From the NCBI RefSeq assembly GCF_019844075.1, contig NZ_CP081964.1:434001-498000 (forward strand): 64,000 bases of DNA. The letters are read 5' to 3'. The stretch is from Curtobacterium sp. TC1. Its GTDB lineage: Bacteria > Actinomycetota > Actinomycetes > Actinomycetales > Microbacteriaceae. A program made the translations under genes and the position numbers. Each line of letters opens with the position of its first letter. Positions within the stretch are counted from its first letter, which is position 1. The notes under the pieces were generated by a model that was not told the origin of the DNA, did not search any database, and saw nothing but the letters and a program-made list of their open reading frames with translations. Shown here in pieces: positions 32,322 to 40,286 of this stretch.

Positions 32322-34280
32322 GTGAATCGGATCGCGCGCATCGCCGGTCCCGCCGTGCTCCTGCTCGTCGGGTTCGTGGCGCTGCTCACGGCACTCGTCA
32401 TCGGCGGTGGTGCGAACGCAGCGCTGATCGCCGACCCCGGCCCCCTGGTCCGTTTCGGGCTGCCGATCTCCCGGCTGGTCGTGGACCTGTCCGCCGCCGC
32501 GACGATCGGCGGTCTGGCGCTCGCCACCGTCGGGCTCTCGCGGTCCGGCCCCGAGTGGAACCGCGCCATCGACGTCGCGGCCGCTGCCAGCGGCATCTGG
32601 ACGGTGTCGTCCGCGGTCACCACCTTCTTCACCTTCCTGAGCGTCGCCGGCTCGGAGATCAGCATCGACGAGCAGTTCGGCCAGTCGATGGGCGTGTTCC
32701 TGACGGGCACAGACCTCGGCCTCGCCTGGCTCGTCACGGTGCTCGTCGCCGCCGCGGTCACGGTGCTCTGCTTCGCCGTGCGCTCGCGGGGGATGGTCGC
32801 CCTGACCGCTGCGGTCTCGATGATCGGCCTCATCCCGCTCGCGCAGCAGGGCCACGCCGCCGGTACCGCCAGCCACGACGCCGCGGTCACCGCGCTCGGG
32901 CTGCACCTGGTCGGTGCCGCGCTCTGGGTCGGTGGCCTGACCATGCTCGTGCTCCTGCGCGGCGTGCTGCCGGGCGACCGTCTGGCCGTGGTCGTCGCGC
33001 GGTACTCGAGCATCGCGCTCGGCTGCTTCGTGCTCGTGGCGGTGTCGGGTGTCGCCTCGGCCCAGATCCGTGTCGGCGCCCTGTCGAACCTGTTCACGCC
33101 GTACGGCACCCTCGTGCTGGTGAAGATCGGCGCAATCGTGGCCATCGGGGTCCTCGGTGCCGTGCAGCGTCGGCGTGCGATCCGGTCCCTGGCCGAGGCA
33201 CCGGCACGGCACCGCCCGTTCTGGACCCTGATCGTGGTCGAGCTCGCCGTGATGGGCGTCGCGTCCGGCTTCGCCGCGGCGCTCGGACGCACGGCGACCC
33301 CGGTCGACCAGATCGCGCTGAGCAAGACGACCGACCCGAGCCCGGCCGAGCTGCTCACCGACGACCTGCTGCCGCACGCGCCCGGGGCCTGGGGCTGGCT
33401 GACGCAGTGGAACATCGACCTGTTCTGGCTGATGGCCGCCGTGCTGCTCGCCGCGACGTACGTCGCCGGCGTCGTCCGCCTGCGCCGTGCCGGGGTCCGC
33501 TGGCCGGTGCGGCGTTCGGTGGCGGCGGCCGTGGCGATCGTGTCGCTCGTCGTCGCGACGTCCGGTTCGCTGCACCAGTACGACCGGTTCCTGGTGTCGG
33601 CGAACGTCGGCGCGCACGTGCTGCTCGGACTCGTGGTGCCCGCGCTGGTGTGGGCGGCGGCTCCGGTCGTGCTCATCCGGGCAGCGGTGCACCCTCGCGA
33701 CGACGACAGCACCGGGGTGCGCGAGTGGACCGGTGTGCTGGTCGACAACGCCGCGGTCCGCTACCTCGTGCAGCCCTTCCCCGCGTTCCTGCTCGCCGCA
33801 GCGGTGTGGTGGGCGTACTTCGCCACCGACGCCGTCCGCTGGTCGGTGAGCGACTCCACGGGACGCACCGTCATCGACGTCGGCTTCCTGCTCGTCGGTC
33901 TCCTCGCGATGCCGACGCTCTTCACCCCCGTCGCGGCTGGCCGGACCCACCCGACCCGCGGGGCGGCGGTCGTCCGGATCGTCGGAGCCGTGGTCGTCGC
34001 GGCAGGGGCGGTGTCACTCGGCATCGCGATGCGCGGGCCGCTCGGGCTGCTGCAGGCCTCGTGGTTCGGCGCGATGGGACGCACGTGGGGGCCCGACCCG
34101 CTCGTCGACCAGGCCCGCGGCGGACTCGTGCTCGTGGCCGCAGGGGTGCTGCTCCTGGTGGCGGTCGTCGTCGTGGTGCTCGTGCAGCTGCGGCGTGCTG
34201 GAACGTCGGGTCGCACGCCCGCGGCGGACGCGCGCACGCCCGCGGCGGAACCGCGCACCCTCGAGCAGGACGCCCGATGA
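32322..34280 (+). CDS. CopD-CtaG (copper resistance D / Caa3 assembly) membrane protein
   Basis: 652 aa, about 16 TM helices. The first half matches CopD: QQGHAAGTASHDAAVTALGLHLVGAALWVGGLTML and later LFTPYGTLVLVKIGA. The second half matches Caa3_CtaG: WNIDLFWLMAAVLLAATYV, SLHQYDRFLVSANVGAHVLLGLVVPALVW. Such fusions are thought to import or insert copper for cytochrome oxidase. The Arg/Ala-rich C-terminus repeats TPAADAR/TPAAEPR. GTG 32322 lies 6 nt after TAGGCT (leaderless). A second paralogue is at 62413. ATGA overlap links it to the helicase gene. Confidence 0.9.
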   Translation: MNRIARIAGPAVLLLVGFVALLTALVIGGGANAALIADPGPLVRFGLPISRLVVDLSAAATIGGLALATVGLSRSGPEWNRAIDVAAAASGIWTVSSAVTTFFTFLSVAGSEISIDEQFGQSMGVFLTGTDLGLAWLVTVLVAAAVTVLCFAVRSRGMVALTAAVSMIGLIPLAQQGHAAGTASHDAAVTALGLHLVGAALWVGGLTMLVLLRGVLPGDRLAVVVARYSSIALGCFVLVAVSGVASAQIRVGALSNLFTPYGTLVLVKIGAIVAIGVLGAVQRRRAIRSLAEAPARHRPFWTLIVVELAVMGVASGFAAALGRTATPVDQIALSKTTDPSPAELLTDDLLPHAPGAWGWLTQWNIDLFWLMAAVLLAATYVAGVVRLRRAGVRWPVRRSVAAAVAIVSLVVATSGSLHQYDRFLVSANVGAHVLLGLVVPALVWAAAPVVLIRAAVHPRDDDSTGVREWTGVLVDNAAVRYLVQPFPAFLLAAAVWWAYFATDAVRWSVSDSTGRTVIDVGFLLVGLLAMPTLFTPVAAGRTHPTRGAAVVRIVGAVVVAAGAVSLGIAMRGPLGLLQASWFGAMGRTWGPDPLVDQARGGLVLVAAGVLLLVAVVVVVLVQLRRAGTSGRTPAADARTPAAEPRTLEQDAR

Positions 34281-35608
34281 GCATCGAGCTCAGCGACGAG
34301 CAGCGGGCCGTCTTCGAGTACATCGAGCACACCCGCGACCACGTCTTCATCACCGGTCGGGCGGGGACGGGCAAGTCCACCCTGCTCAACCACCTGTCGT
34401 GGAACACCGAGAAGCAGGTCGTGATCTGCGCACCGACCGGGGTCGCGGCCCTGAACGTCGGCGGTCAGACGATCCACTCCCTGTTCCGCTTGCCGATCGG
34501 CCTGATCGCCGACGCCGAGCTCCGCCAGGGGCCGGACACCCGGAAGCTCCTGAACACCATCGACACCCTGGTCATCGACGAGGTCTCCATGGTGAACGCC
34601 GACCTGCTCGACGGGATGGACCGCTCGCTGCGGAAGGCCCGCGGGCGGCAGTTCGAGGCGTTCGGCGGCGTGCAGGTCGTGATGTTCGGAGACCCGTACC
34701 AGTTGCCGCCGGTGCCGGGCGGCGCCGACGAGCGCGCGTACTTCACCGACCACTACCGGTCGATGTGGTTCTTCGACGCCAAGGTGTGGCTCGAGGCGAA
34801 GCTGAACATCATCGAGCTCGCCACCGTGCACCGCCAGCGCGACGACGCGTTCGCCGCCATGCTCACGGCGGTGCGGCACGGCCGCGTCACCGCCGAGATC
34901 GCGGACCAGTTGAACACCGCGGGCGCGCGGCCTTCGCCCGACGACGCCATCACCCTCGCCACCCGGAACGACACCGTCGCGCGCATCAACAAGGCGGCGC
35001 TCGACCGGTTGCCCGGCAAGGTCAAGACCGCGAAGGCCGACGTCAACGGCGACTTCGGCGGGCGGAACTTCCCGGCCGACGAAGCACTCGAGCTGAAGCC
35101 CGGCGCGCACGTGATGTTCCTGCGCAACGACGCTGACCAGCGGTGGGTGAACGGGACGCTCGGCATCGTCACGGCGATCCGCGACACGGTGTGGGTCGAC
35201 GTCGACGGGGAGTCGTTCGAGGTCCAGCCGTCGGTGTGGGAGAAGTTCAAGTACTCCTACGACGCCGACAAGAAGGAACTCAAGAAGGACACCGTCGGCG
35301 AGTTCCAGCAGTTCCCGTTGCGGCTCGCCTGGGCGGTCACGATCCACAAGTCCCAGGGCAGCACCTACGACCGCGCGGTGGTCGACCTCGGCAACCGGGT
35401 GTTCAGCGCCGGCCAGACCTACGTCGCGCTGTCACGGCTGACCTCGCTCGAGGGGCTGTACCTGACCCGGCCGCTGCGGCCGCAGGACATCATCGTCGAC
35501 ACGGACGTCCGGCGCTTCATGTCCGAAGCGCCGCGCATCGTCGCGACGGCACTCGAAGCACCGAAGCCGGAGCCTGCGTCGGACCCCGACTCCGACGACG
35601 ACGCCTGA
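34277..35608 (+). CDS. PIF1/RecD-like SF1 helicase
   Basis: 443 aa. Walker A FITGRAGTGKSTLL (about 25-38), APTGVAALNVGGQTIHSLF (motif Ia), Walker B LVIDEVSMVNADLLDGMD, GDPYQLPPV (motif III) and WAVTIHKSQGSTYDRAVVDLG with YVALSRLTSLEGLYL (motifs V-VI) define a 5'-3' PIF1-type helicase. ATG 34277 overlaps the CopD-CtaG stop by 4 bases, which puts a DNA helicase in a copper operon; the link is probably only transcriptional. The acidic C-terminus (DPDSDDDA) is disordered. Confidence 0.92.
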   Translation: MSIELSDEQRAVFEYIEHTRDHVFITGRAGTGKSTLLNHLSWNTEKQVVICAPTGVAALNVGGQTIHSLFRLPIGLIADAELRQGPDTRKLLNTIDTLVIDEVSMVNADLLDGMDRSLRKARGRQFEAFGGVQVVMFGDPYQLPPVPGGADERAYFTDHYRSMWFFDAKVWLEAKLNIIELATVHRQRDDAFAAMLTAVRHGRVTAEIADQLNTAGARPSPDDAITLATRNDTVARINKAALDRLPGKVKTAKADVNGDFGGRNFPADEALELKPGAHVMFLRNDADQRWVNGTLGIVTAIRDTVWVDVDGESFEVQPSVWEKFKYSYDADKKELKKDTVGEFQQFPLRLAWAVTIHKSQGSTYDRAVVDLGNRVFSAGQTYVALSRLTSLEGLYLTRPLRPQDIIVDTDVRRFMSEAPRIVATALEAPKPEPASDPDSDDDA

Positions 35609-35616
35609 CACACCCG

Positions 35617-35655
35617 CGCACTGCACCCACGCACTGCACCCACGCACTACACCCA
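35617..35655 (+). repeat. 13-bp tandem repeat downstream of helicase gene
   Basis: Three direct copies of CGCACTGCACCCA (the third has A for G at position 7) at 35617-35629, 35630-35642 and 35643-35655, with a degenerate fourth. It lies between the helicase stop and a hairpin; no coding role is seen. Confidence 0.85.
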
Positions 35656-35672
35656 CGCTCCGCGCACACGAC

Positions 35673-35705
35673 GACGCCCGCCTGCCGGAGCGGCAGACGG
35701 GCGTC
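35673..35705. terminator. Bidirectional terminator between helicase and DUF4383 genes
   Basis: Stem GACGCCCG (35673-35680)/CGGGCGTC (35698-35705), an inner C-A mismatch, then CTGCCG/CGGCAG around a GAG loop. It separates convergent genes. Confidence 0.75.
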
Positions 35706-35723
35706 GGGGAGCGGGTCGGTGCG

Positions 35724-36173
35724 TCAGGCGCGAGCCGCCGCACGCAGCGCGCGGAGGTTCTCCTTGTCGGCACCGAACGCCGTCAGCAGCAGGACGACCC
35801 CGACGATCGCGTGGAACACGTTGTCGGTGGTGTTCAGCGCGAAGATGTTCGCCGAGGTGTCCACGAACACGAACCCGTAGACCGCCAGCACGACGAGCAC
35901 GGCGCCGACGAGCAGGTTGCCGTTCCGCGAACCGATGGTGTTGCCGAGCCCGGTGATGAGCAGGACTGCGGCGAGCAGTACCCAGATGAGGGCGAGCGGC
36001 GGGTTCACGCCGAAGGCGTTCCACAGCATCCCGCCCTGTCGGCTGAAGAAGCCGGGGTCGCCGTCGGCGGCGAAGAAGAAGCCCAGGATGCCCCAGAGTG
36101 CGAGGACGCCACCGACCGTGAGCGCGAGCCCGCGGTTCGGTGAGGCGGTGATGCCCGGTTCCTTGATGGCCAC
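35724..36173 (-). CDS. DUF4383 family membrane protein
   Basis: 149 aa, four TM helices (ALTVGGVLALWGILGFFF, PPLALIWVLLAAVLLITGLG, LLVGAVLVVLAVYGFVFV, FHAIVGVVLLLTAFGA). Length and the NVFHAIVGVVLL motif match DUF4383, a family of unknown function often near stress genes. The frame is open up to a TTG at 36434, but GTG 36173 has AGGAGGAG eight bases upstream and gives the family's usual length, so it is preferred. It is divergent from the PAP2 gene. Confidence 0.85.
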   Translation of the reverse strand: MAIKEPGITASPNRGLALTVGGVLALWGILGFFFAADGDPGFFSRQGGMLWNAFGVNPPLALIWVLLAAVLLITGLGNTIGSRNGNLLVGAVLVVLAVYGFVFVDTSANIFALNTTDNVFHAIVGVVLLLTAFGADKENLRALRAAARA

Positions 36174-36411
36174 TTCGGTCTCCTCCTCGTACACTGCCGA
36201 CGCGACGTGCGTCAGTCCGGCGGTGCCCGCCGAACTGCGCGGCGCGGCACTGAGCGGCACAGCGCGGGATCCGCGGTTGACGGCCGCGCGGTTCCCAGCC
36301 TCCGGCCGGTGAGCCAACGGTATCGTGTCCGACCCCGACCGTCCGAATCGCAGCGCCGTCACCAGGCGTGCGACGAGACCGACGACGACCACTCCGAGGA
36401 GGACCAGCCCG

Positions 36412-37311
36412 GTGACCTTGACACCCGAGCGCAATGGACCGGAGTCGCGTGGACCGAGCGTCTCGCGGCGGTTGCGGTGGGGTGTGCTGGCGGCTCTGGG
36501 GTTCGTGATCGTACCTTCCGTCTACGCGGCCGCGGTGCTGACGCCGGTGGGGCAGCGCATGGAGGACGCCGCGCTCGGCGGGGTCCGGGAGTCCGACCTG
36601 TTCAGCTCGGACACTGCGCTCAACGTCATCTCGGTGCCGGTGATCCTGTTGCTCGTTGTCGTGATCGTCGCGGTGGCGTTCGCCAGGCGACGGCTCTCGG
36701 TGGGGCTCGGCGCGGGTGCAGTGGTGCTCGCGTCGGCGGCCACCTCGACGCTGGTCAAGCGTATCGCCGAGCGCCCGGAGATCGCCCAGTCGACGACGCC
36801 GAACTCGTTCCCCTCGGGGCACGCGACGATCGCGCTCGCCGCGCTGTTCGCCGTGCTGATGGTCACGCCCCGTCGCTTCCGGCCGATCGTCACCCTGCTC
36901 GGGGCGGTCTACGCGGTCTTCGTGGCCAACCAGACGGTCGTGTACGGCTGGCACCGGGTGAGCGACATCATCGGCGCGTGCGCGATCGCGATGTTCTGGC
37001 TCGGCGTCGTCCGGGCGTTCGGGCCGAGGGTCGACCGGGGGCTCCGCGGTGACCGGGACGGCCGTCGGGGGCCGCGCCGGGTGGTCAGTGTCGTCCTGCT
37101 CGTCGCGACCGGGGTCACGCTGGCCGTCGGTGTCGCGGCGCTCGTCGTCGGCCTGACCGGGGACGGCGCCCACGACCGCGCCGCGATCCTGATGGCCGGA
37201 CGCCTGGCCTCGAGCGCGAGCGTCCTGGCGGTGGTGACCGCGGTGTGGTTCCTCGACGGCATGCACCACGCGGCCCGGACGGACCCGGCCGCACTGCCCG
37301 ACGCCCGCTGA
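36412..37311 (+). CDS. PAP2-superfamily phosphatase
   Basis: 299 aa integral membrane protein with about six TM helices. KRIAERPE, NSFPSGHATIALA and YGWHRVSDIIG give the three phosphatidic acid phosphatase motifs (the Arg-Pro, the SGH triad and the His/Asp motif). It likely dephosphorylates a lipid phosphate such as phosphatidate or undecaprenyl pyrophosphate at the outer membrane face. GTG 36412 is chosen because AGGAGG lies nine bases upstream; GTG 36325 in the same frame would add 29 Arg/Thr-rich residues. Confidence 0.85.
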   Translation: MTLTPERNGPESRGPSVSRRLRWGVLAALGFVIVPSVYAAAVLTPVGQRMEDAALGGVRESDLFSSDTALNVISVPVILLLVVVIVAVAFARRRLSVGLGAGAVVLASAATSTLVKRIAERPEIAQSTTPNSFPSGHATIALAALFAVLMVTPRRFRPIVTLLGAVYAVFVANQTVVYGWHRVSDIIGACAIAMFWLGVVRAFGPRVDRGLRGDRDGRRGPRRVVSVVLLVATGVTLAVGVAALVVGLTGDGAHDRAAILMAGRLASSASVLAVVTAVWFLDGMHHAARTDPAALPDAR

Positions 37312-37370
37312 CGCGACCGGTCAGCACCTGGCGGGAATGTGCCGGCGTGCGCTACGTTGTACCCAGCAAG

Positions 37371-37388
37371 TCGATGCAAACGCATCGA
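37371..37388. promoter_or_regulatory. Palindromic operator upstream of the LLM oxidoreductase gene
   Basis: TCGATGC-AAAC-GCATCGA, perfect 7-bp arms, 22 bases before the ATG and just after a possible -10 TACGTT (37353-37358). It is a good repressor site at about +6 to +23; no adjacent regulator gene explains it. Confidence 0.6.
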
Positions 37389-37409
37389 TATCGCGAAAGG
37401 CGGCGCATC

Positions 37410-38549
37410 ATGCAGTTCGGCATCTTCACGGTCAGTGACGTCACGACCGATCCCACGACCGGCACCACGCCGGACGACACCCAGCGCGTCCGTGACATCC
37501 TCACCATCGCGCAGCACGCCGACCAGGCCGGACTCGACGTCTTCGCCACCGGAGAGCACCACAACCCGCCGTTCGTCGCCTCGTCGCCGACCACGCTGCT
37601 GGCCTACCTCGCGGCGAAGACGAAGGACATCACGCTCTCGACGAGCACCACGCTCATCACCACGAACGACCCGGTGCGCATCGCCGAGGAGTACGCGATG
37701 CTCCAGGTGATCTCCGACGGCCGCATGGACCTCATGATGGGTCGCGGCAACACCGGCCCCGTGTACCCGTGGTTCGGGCAGGACATCCGCCAGGGCGTCA
37801 ACCTGGCGATCGAGAACTACGCGCTCGTCCGCCAGCTCTGGGAGAACGACGTCGTCAACTGGCAGGGCAAGTTCCGCACGCCGCTGCAGGGCTTCACCTC
37901 GACGCCGCGCCCCCTCGACGGCGTGCCCCCGTTCGTCTGGCACGGCTCGATCCGCACGCCGGAGATCGCCGAGCAGGCCGCCTACTACGGTGACGGCTTC
38001 TTCCACAACAACATCTTCTGGCCGATCCAGCACACCGAGCAGATGGTCGGGCTGTACCGCCAGCGCTTCGAGCACTACGGTCACGGCCGCGCCGATCAAG
38101 CGATCGTCGGTCTGGGCGGGCAGTTCTTCGCCCGGAAGAACTCGCAGGACGCGGTCGACGAGTTCCGGCCCTACTTCGACAACGCCCCGGTCTACGGCCA
38201 CGGTCCCTCGATGGAGGACTTCGCCGCCCAGACCCCGCTCACGGTCGGTTCGCCGCAGCAGGTCATCGACCGGTACGCCGCGATGAAGGACCACGTCGGC
38301 CACTACCAGCGACAGCTGTTCCTGGTCGACCACGCGGGGCTGCCGCTCAAGACGGTGCTCGAGCAGATCGACATCCTGGCGACGGACATCGTGCCCGAGC
38401 TCCGCAAGCTGAACGACGAGGGCCGTCCGGCCGACGTGCCGTCCAACCCGCCGAGCCACACGGAGCGCGCCGCCGCGGCGCTCGCCGCCGGCACGGTCGG
38501 CAGCGACCACGTCGCGGCCGAGGACGAGTGGACGGGCGCGTCCGTCTGA
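37410..38549 (+). CDS. LLM-class flavin-dependent oxidoreductase
   Basis: 379 aa. The bacterial luciferase-like TIM barrel is shown by QHADQAGLDVFATGEHHNPPFVASSP, RIAEEYAMLQVISDGRMDLMMGRGNT and TVGSPQQVIDRYAAM. These enzymes use FMNH2 or F420 to oxidise varied substrates; the CE1758-like subgroup is suggested by the WFGQDIRQGV region. ATG 37410 follows an AAAGGCGG site. An 18-bp palindrome in the leader suggests repression by an unlinked regulator. The substrate is unknown. A 50-bp palindromic terminator follows. Confidence 0.88.
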   Translation: MQFGIFTVSDVTTDPTTGTTPDDTQRVRDILTIAQHADQAGLDVFATGEHHNPPFVASSPTTLLAYLAAKTKDITLSTSTTLITTNDPVRIAEEYAMLQVISDGRMDLMMGRGNTGPVYPWFGQDIRQGVNLAIENYALVRQLWENDVVNWQGKFRTPLQGFTSTPRPLDGVPPFVWHGSIRTPEIAEQAAYYGDGFFHNNIFWPIQHTEQMVGLYRQRFEHYGHGRADQAIVGLGGQFFARKNSQDAVDEFRPYFDNAPVYGHGPSMEDFAAQTPLTVGSPQQVIDRYAAMKDHVGHYQRQLFLVDHAGLPLKTVLEQIDILATDIVPELRKLNDEGRPADVPSNPPSHTERAAAALAAGTVGSDHVAAEDEWTGASV

Positions 38550-38565
38550 TCGTCACGTGACCACC

Positions 38566-38615
38566 TGACGGACGGGAGGCCCGGTGCCAGCTGGCACCGG
38601 GCCTCCCGTCCGTCA
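38566..38615 (+). terminator. 50-bp perfect palindrome/terminator
   Basis: 25-bp arms without spacer (38566-38590 and 38591-38615), core GACGGACGGGAGGCCCGGTG. It is the longest member of the GGGAGGC palindrome family here and lies between the convergent LLM and SMR genes. Confidence 0.82.
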
Positions 38616-38691
38616 CCGCCTGTGTCGCGAGCGCGACCCGAGTCTCGGGGTCAGCGACGGTTCTCGGGGCACGCGGCGCGAGATCGGTCGC

Positions 38692-39060
38692 TCAGACCGA
38701 GTCTCGGGCTCGCCCCGCCGAGATCCTGGGCGCGACCGCCGGACGAGCCGGCACGAGCTTCAGGCCGACGACGCAGCCGACGATCCCGGCGATGAACAGC
38801 ACGCGCAGGACCGTGACGGGCTCGGCGCCCGTGGCCATGCCCCACAGGACGGTCAACGCGGCACCGGTGCCGGTCCAGACCGCGTACGCGGTGCTGATCG
38901 GGATGTGCTGCAGGACGTAGCCGAACGCGACGAGGCTGATCACGATCGTGATCACGAACACGACCGTGGGGCCGGGGCGGGTGAAGTCGTCGCTCTCGCC
39001 GAGGGCGGTCGCCCACACGGTCTCGAGCGTGGCGCTGACGAACAGGACGATCCAGGCCAC
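38692..39060 (-). CDS. SMR-family efflux protein (second subunit)
   Basis: 122 aa. Four TM helices with the small multidrug resistance layout: MAWIVLFVSATLETVWATALGES (essential Glu in TM1), YVLQHIPISTAYAVWTGTGAALTVLWG and VGLKLV. The C-terminal tail is longer than usual by about 15 residues. GTG 39060 lies one base after the stop of the partner gene. Paired SMR genes often act as an obligate heterodimer exporting quaternary ammonium or guanidinium-type compounds. Confidence 0.9.
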   Translation of the reverse strand: MAWIVLFVSATLETVWATALGESDDFTRPGPTVVFVITIVISLVAFGYVLQHIPISTAYAVWTGTGAALTVLWGMATGAEPVTVLRVLFIAGIVGCVVGLKLVPARPAVAPRISAGRARDSV

Positions 39061-39061
39061 C

Positions 39062-39376
39062 TCAGCTCACCACCTTGAGGCCGACGACGCAGGCGACCAG
39101 GCCGAACACCAGGCCGAGGCGGGCGAGCGACGCCGATTCCTGCCGGCGCAGGATCGACACGACGACCGTGAGCGAGGCGCCGATGCCCACCCAGACCGCG
39201 TAGGCGGTGTCGACCGGGATCGACTGCATCGCGAATGCCAGGCCGACCATGCTGAGGGCCATGCCGGCGACGAACACGATCGTCGGGACGACCTTCTTGA
39301 AGCCGTTCGACGCACTCAGCGCGGTGGCCCAGACGGCTTCGAGCACGCCGCTCAGCACGAGGATGACCCATGCCAT
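39062..39376 (-). CDS. SMR-family efflux protein (first subunit)
   Basis: 104 aa. MAWVILVLSGVLEAVWATALSAS carries the membrane-embedded Glu; FAMQSIPVDTAYAVWVGIGASLTVV and ACVVGLKVV complete the SMR pattern. ATG 39376 follows GAAGGGAAC; upstream in-frame codons would run into the operator. It is first in a two-gene operon divergent from a TetR gene, and the palindrome at 39406-39423 lies in its promoter, so TetR repression is expected. Confidence 0.92.
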   Translation of the reverse strand: MAWVILVLSGVLEAVWATALSASNGFKKVVPTIVFVAGMALSMVGLAFAMQSIPVDTAYAVWVGIGASLTVVVSILRRQESASLARLGLVFGLVACVVGLKVVS

Positions 39377-39405
39377 GACGATGTTCCCTTCGTTCCGATC
39401 GAGTA

Positions 39406-39463
39406 GTCGCACGACTGTGCGACAACCATCCCGACGCTAGCACGAGTTCGTACGACTGTGCGA
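39406..39463. promoter_or_regulatory. Two TetR operator copies between SMR and TetR genes
   Basis: Site 1, GTCGCAC-GACT-GTGCGAC (39406-39423), is a perfect inverted repeat. Site 2, TCGTACGACTGTGCGA (39448-39463), shares ACGACTGTGCGA and has one arm mismatch. Site 1 covers the SMR promoter side; site 2 touches the probable -10 (GAGTAT, 39462-39467) of the leaderless tetR message. Confidence 0.8.
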
Positions 39464-39473
39464 GTATGGCTCC

Positions 39474-40052
39474 GTGGCCAGGAGCATGGACGTGGAGCAG
39501 CGGCGTCGGACCGTGTCCGAGGCGGCGTGCCGGGTGCTCGCCCGCGACGGACTGGGGGCGCTGAGCGTGCGGAACGTCGCGGCGGAGGCGGGGCTGCCGC
39601 CGAGCACCGTCCGCTACACCTTCCCGACCCAGGCGAGCGTCCGGTCCCACGCGCTCGAGCTCGTGTTCGACGCGACCTCGGCCCGGATCGACGCCGTGCC
39701 CGCGGACCTGGAAGGGACGGCCTACGCCCACGCGGTGCTGCTCGAGCTCCTGCCCCTCGACGAGGAACGGCGCATCGAGCTCGACGTCTACCTGGGCCTC
39801 GGCACCGCGGCCCTGACCGACGCCGAACTCCGGCCGTTCCACGACCGGGTCGTCGACGAGATGCGGGAGTGGTGCGGGCGGATCCTGCGGGTGCTCGGGG
39901 TGCCGGACGCCGACGCCGCCTACGAGACCCGCCGCCTGCACGCCCTGGTGGACGGGCTCGCGATGCACATCGTGCGGCTCGATCCAGGGGGTGACGCCTC
40001 GTGGGCGATCGACACCCTCGACCGGCACGTGGCGGGTATCGCCCGAGGCTGA
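39474..40052 (+). CDS. TetR-family regulator of the SMR pair
   Basis: 192 aa. The N-terminal helix-turn-helix reads RTVSEAACRVLARDGLGALSVRNVAAEAGLPPSTVRYTFPTQASV; the all-helical C-terminus binds an inducer. GTG 39474 has a GAGTAT hexamer ending 6 nt upstream; the in-frame ATG 39486 is an alternative. It is divergent from the SMR efflux genes, with two matching operators between, so it probably represses both and is released by an efflux substrate. Confidence 0.9.
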   Translation: MARSMDVEQRRRTVSEAACRVLARDGLGALSVRNVAAEAGLPPSTVRYTFPTQASVRSHALELVFDATSARIDAVPADLEGTAYAHAVLLELLPLDEERRIELDVYLGLGTAALTDAELRPFHDRVVDEMREWCGRILRVLGVPDADAAYETRRLHALVDGLAMHIVRLDPGGDASWAIDTLDRHVAGIARG

Positions 40053-40070
40053 CCGCGGCCCGTCGCGCTC

Positions 40071-40180
40071 GCACGGTGCCGGGTTCGCGGGCCGGTGCGG
40101 CGTTGTTGCTGGCGGGGGAGCAGGTGCACGGTGCCGGGTTCGCGGACCCGTGCGTCGTTGGCGGCTCCGTGCGGCGCTCC
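40071..40180 (+). repeat. Imperfect 55-bp direct duplication upstream of the permease gene
   Basis: GCACGGTGCCGGGTTCGCGG occurs at 40071-40090 and again at 40126-40145, and the sequence after each (GTGCGGCGTTG.. and GTGCGTCGTTG..) is also similar. It fills part of the 234-bp gap between tetR and the permease and shows no coding signal. Confidence 0.7.
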
Positions 40181-40286
40181 AGGCCGGCACCGAGCGAGCA
40201 ACCCTGCACGGGGTGAACGAACTCGCACGGTGCGCAGGCGGGCGCGCACGGACCGTCGCGCAGCACGCGTCGCCTATCCTTTCCGG

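Noticed and set aside
32139..33950. Long minus-strand frame (about 600 codons) opposite the CopD-CtaG gene
   Set aside because: Arg/Gly/Asp/His-rich composition typical of antisense frames in GC-rich DNA; the plus-strand membrane protein, its leaderless start and overlap with the next gene explain the region.
29377..35655. Short tandem repeats as possible CRISPR arrays
   Set aside because: Units of 21 bp and 13 bp are directly adjacent with no spacers; no cas genes in the window.
36174..36434. N-terminal extension of the DUF4383 gene to TTG 36434
   Set aside because: A strong AGGAGGAG site precedes GTG 36173, giving the normal family length; the extension overlaps the divergent PAP2 start.
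40095..40286. Upstream extension of the permease frame
   Set aside because: Arg/Cys/Ala-rich extension lies in the duplicated non-coding sequence; TATCCT and GTG 40287 give a clean leaderless start at the family N-terminus.
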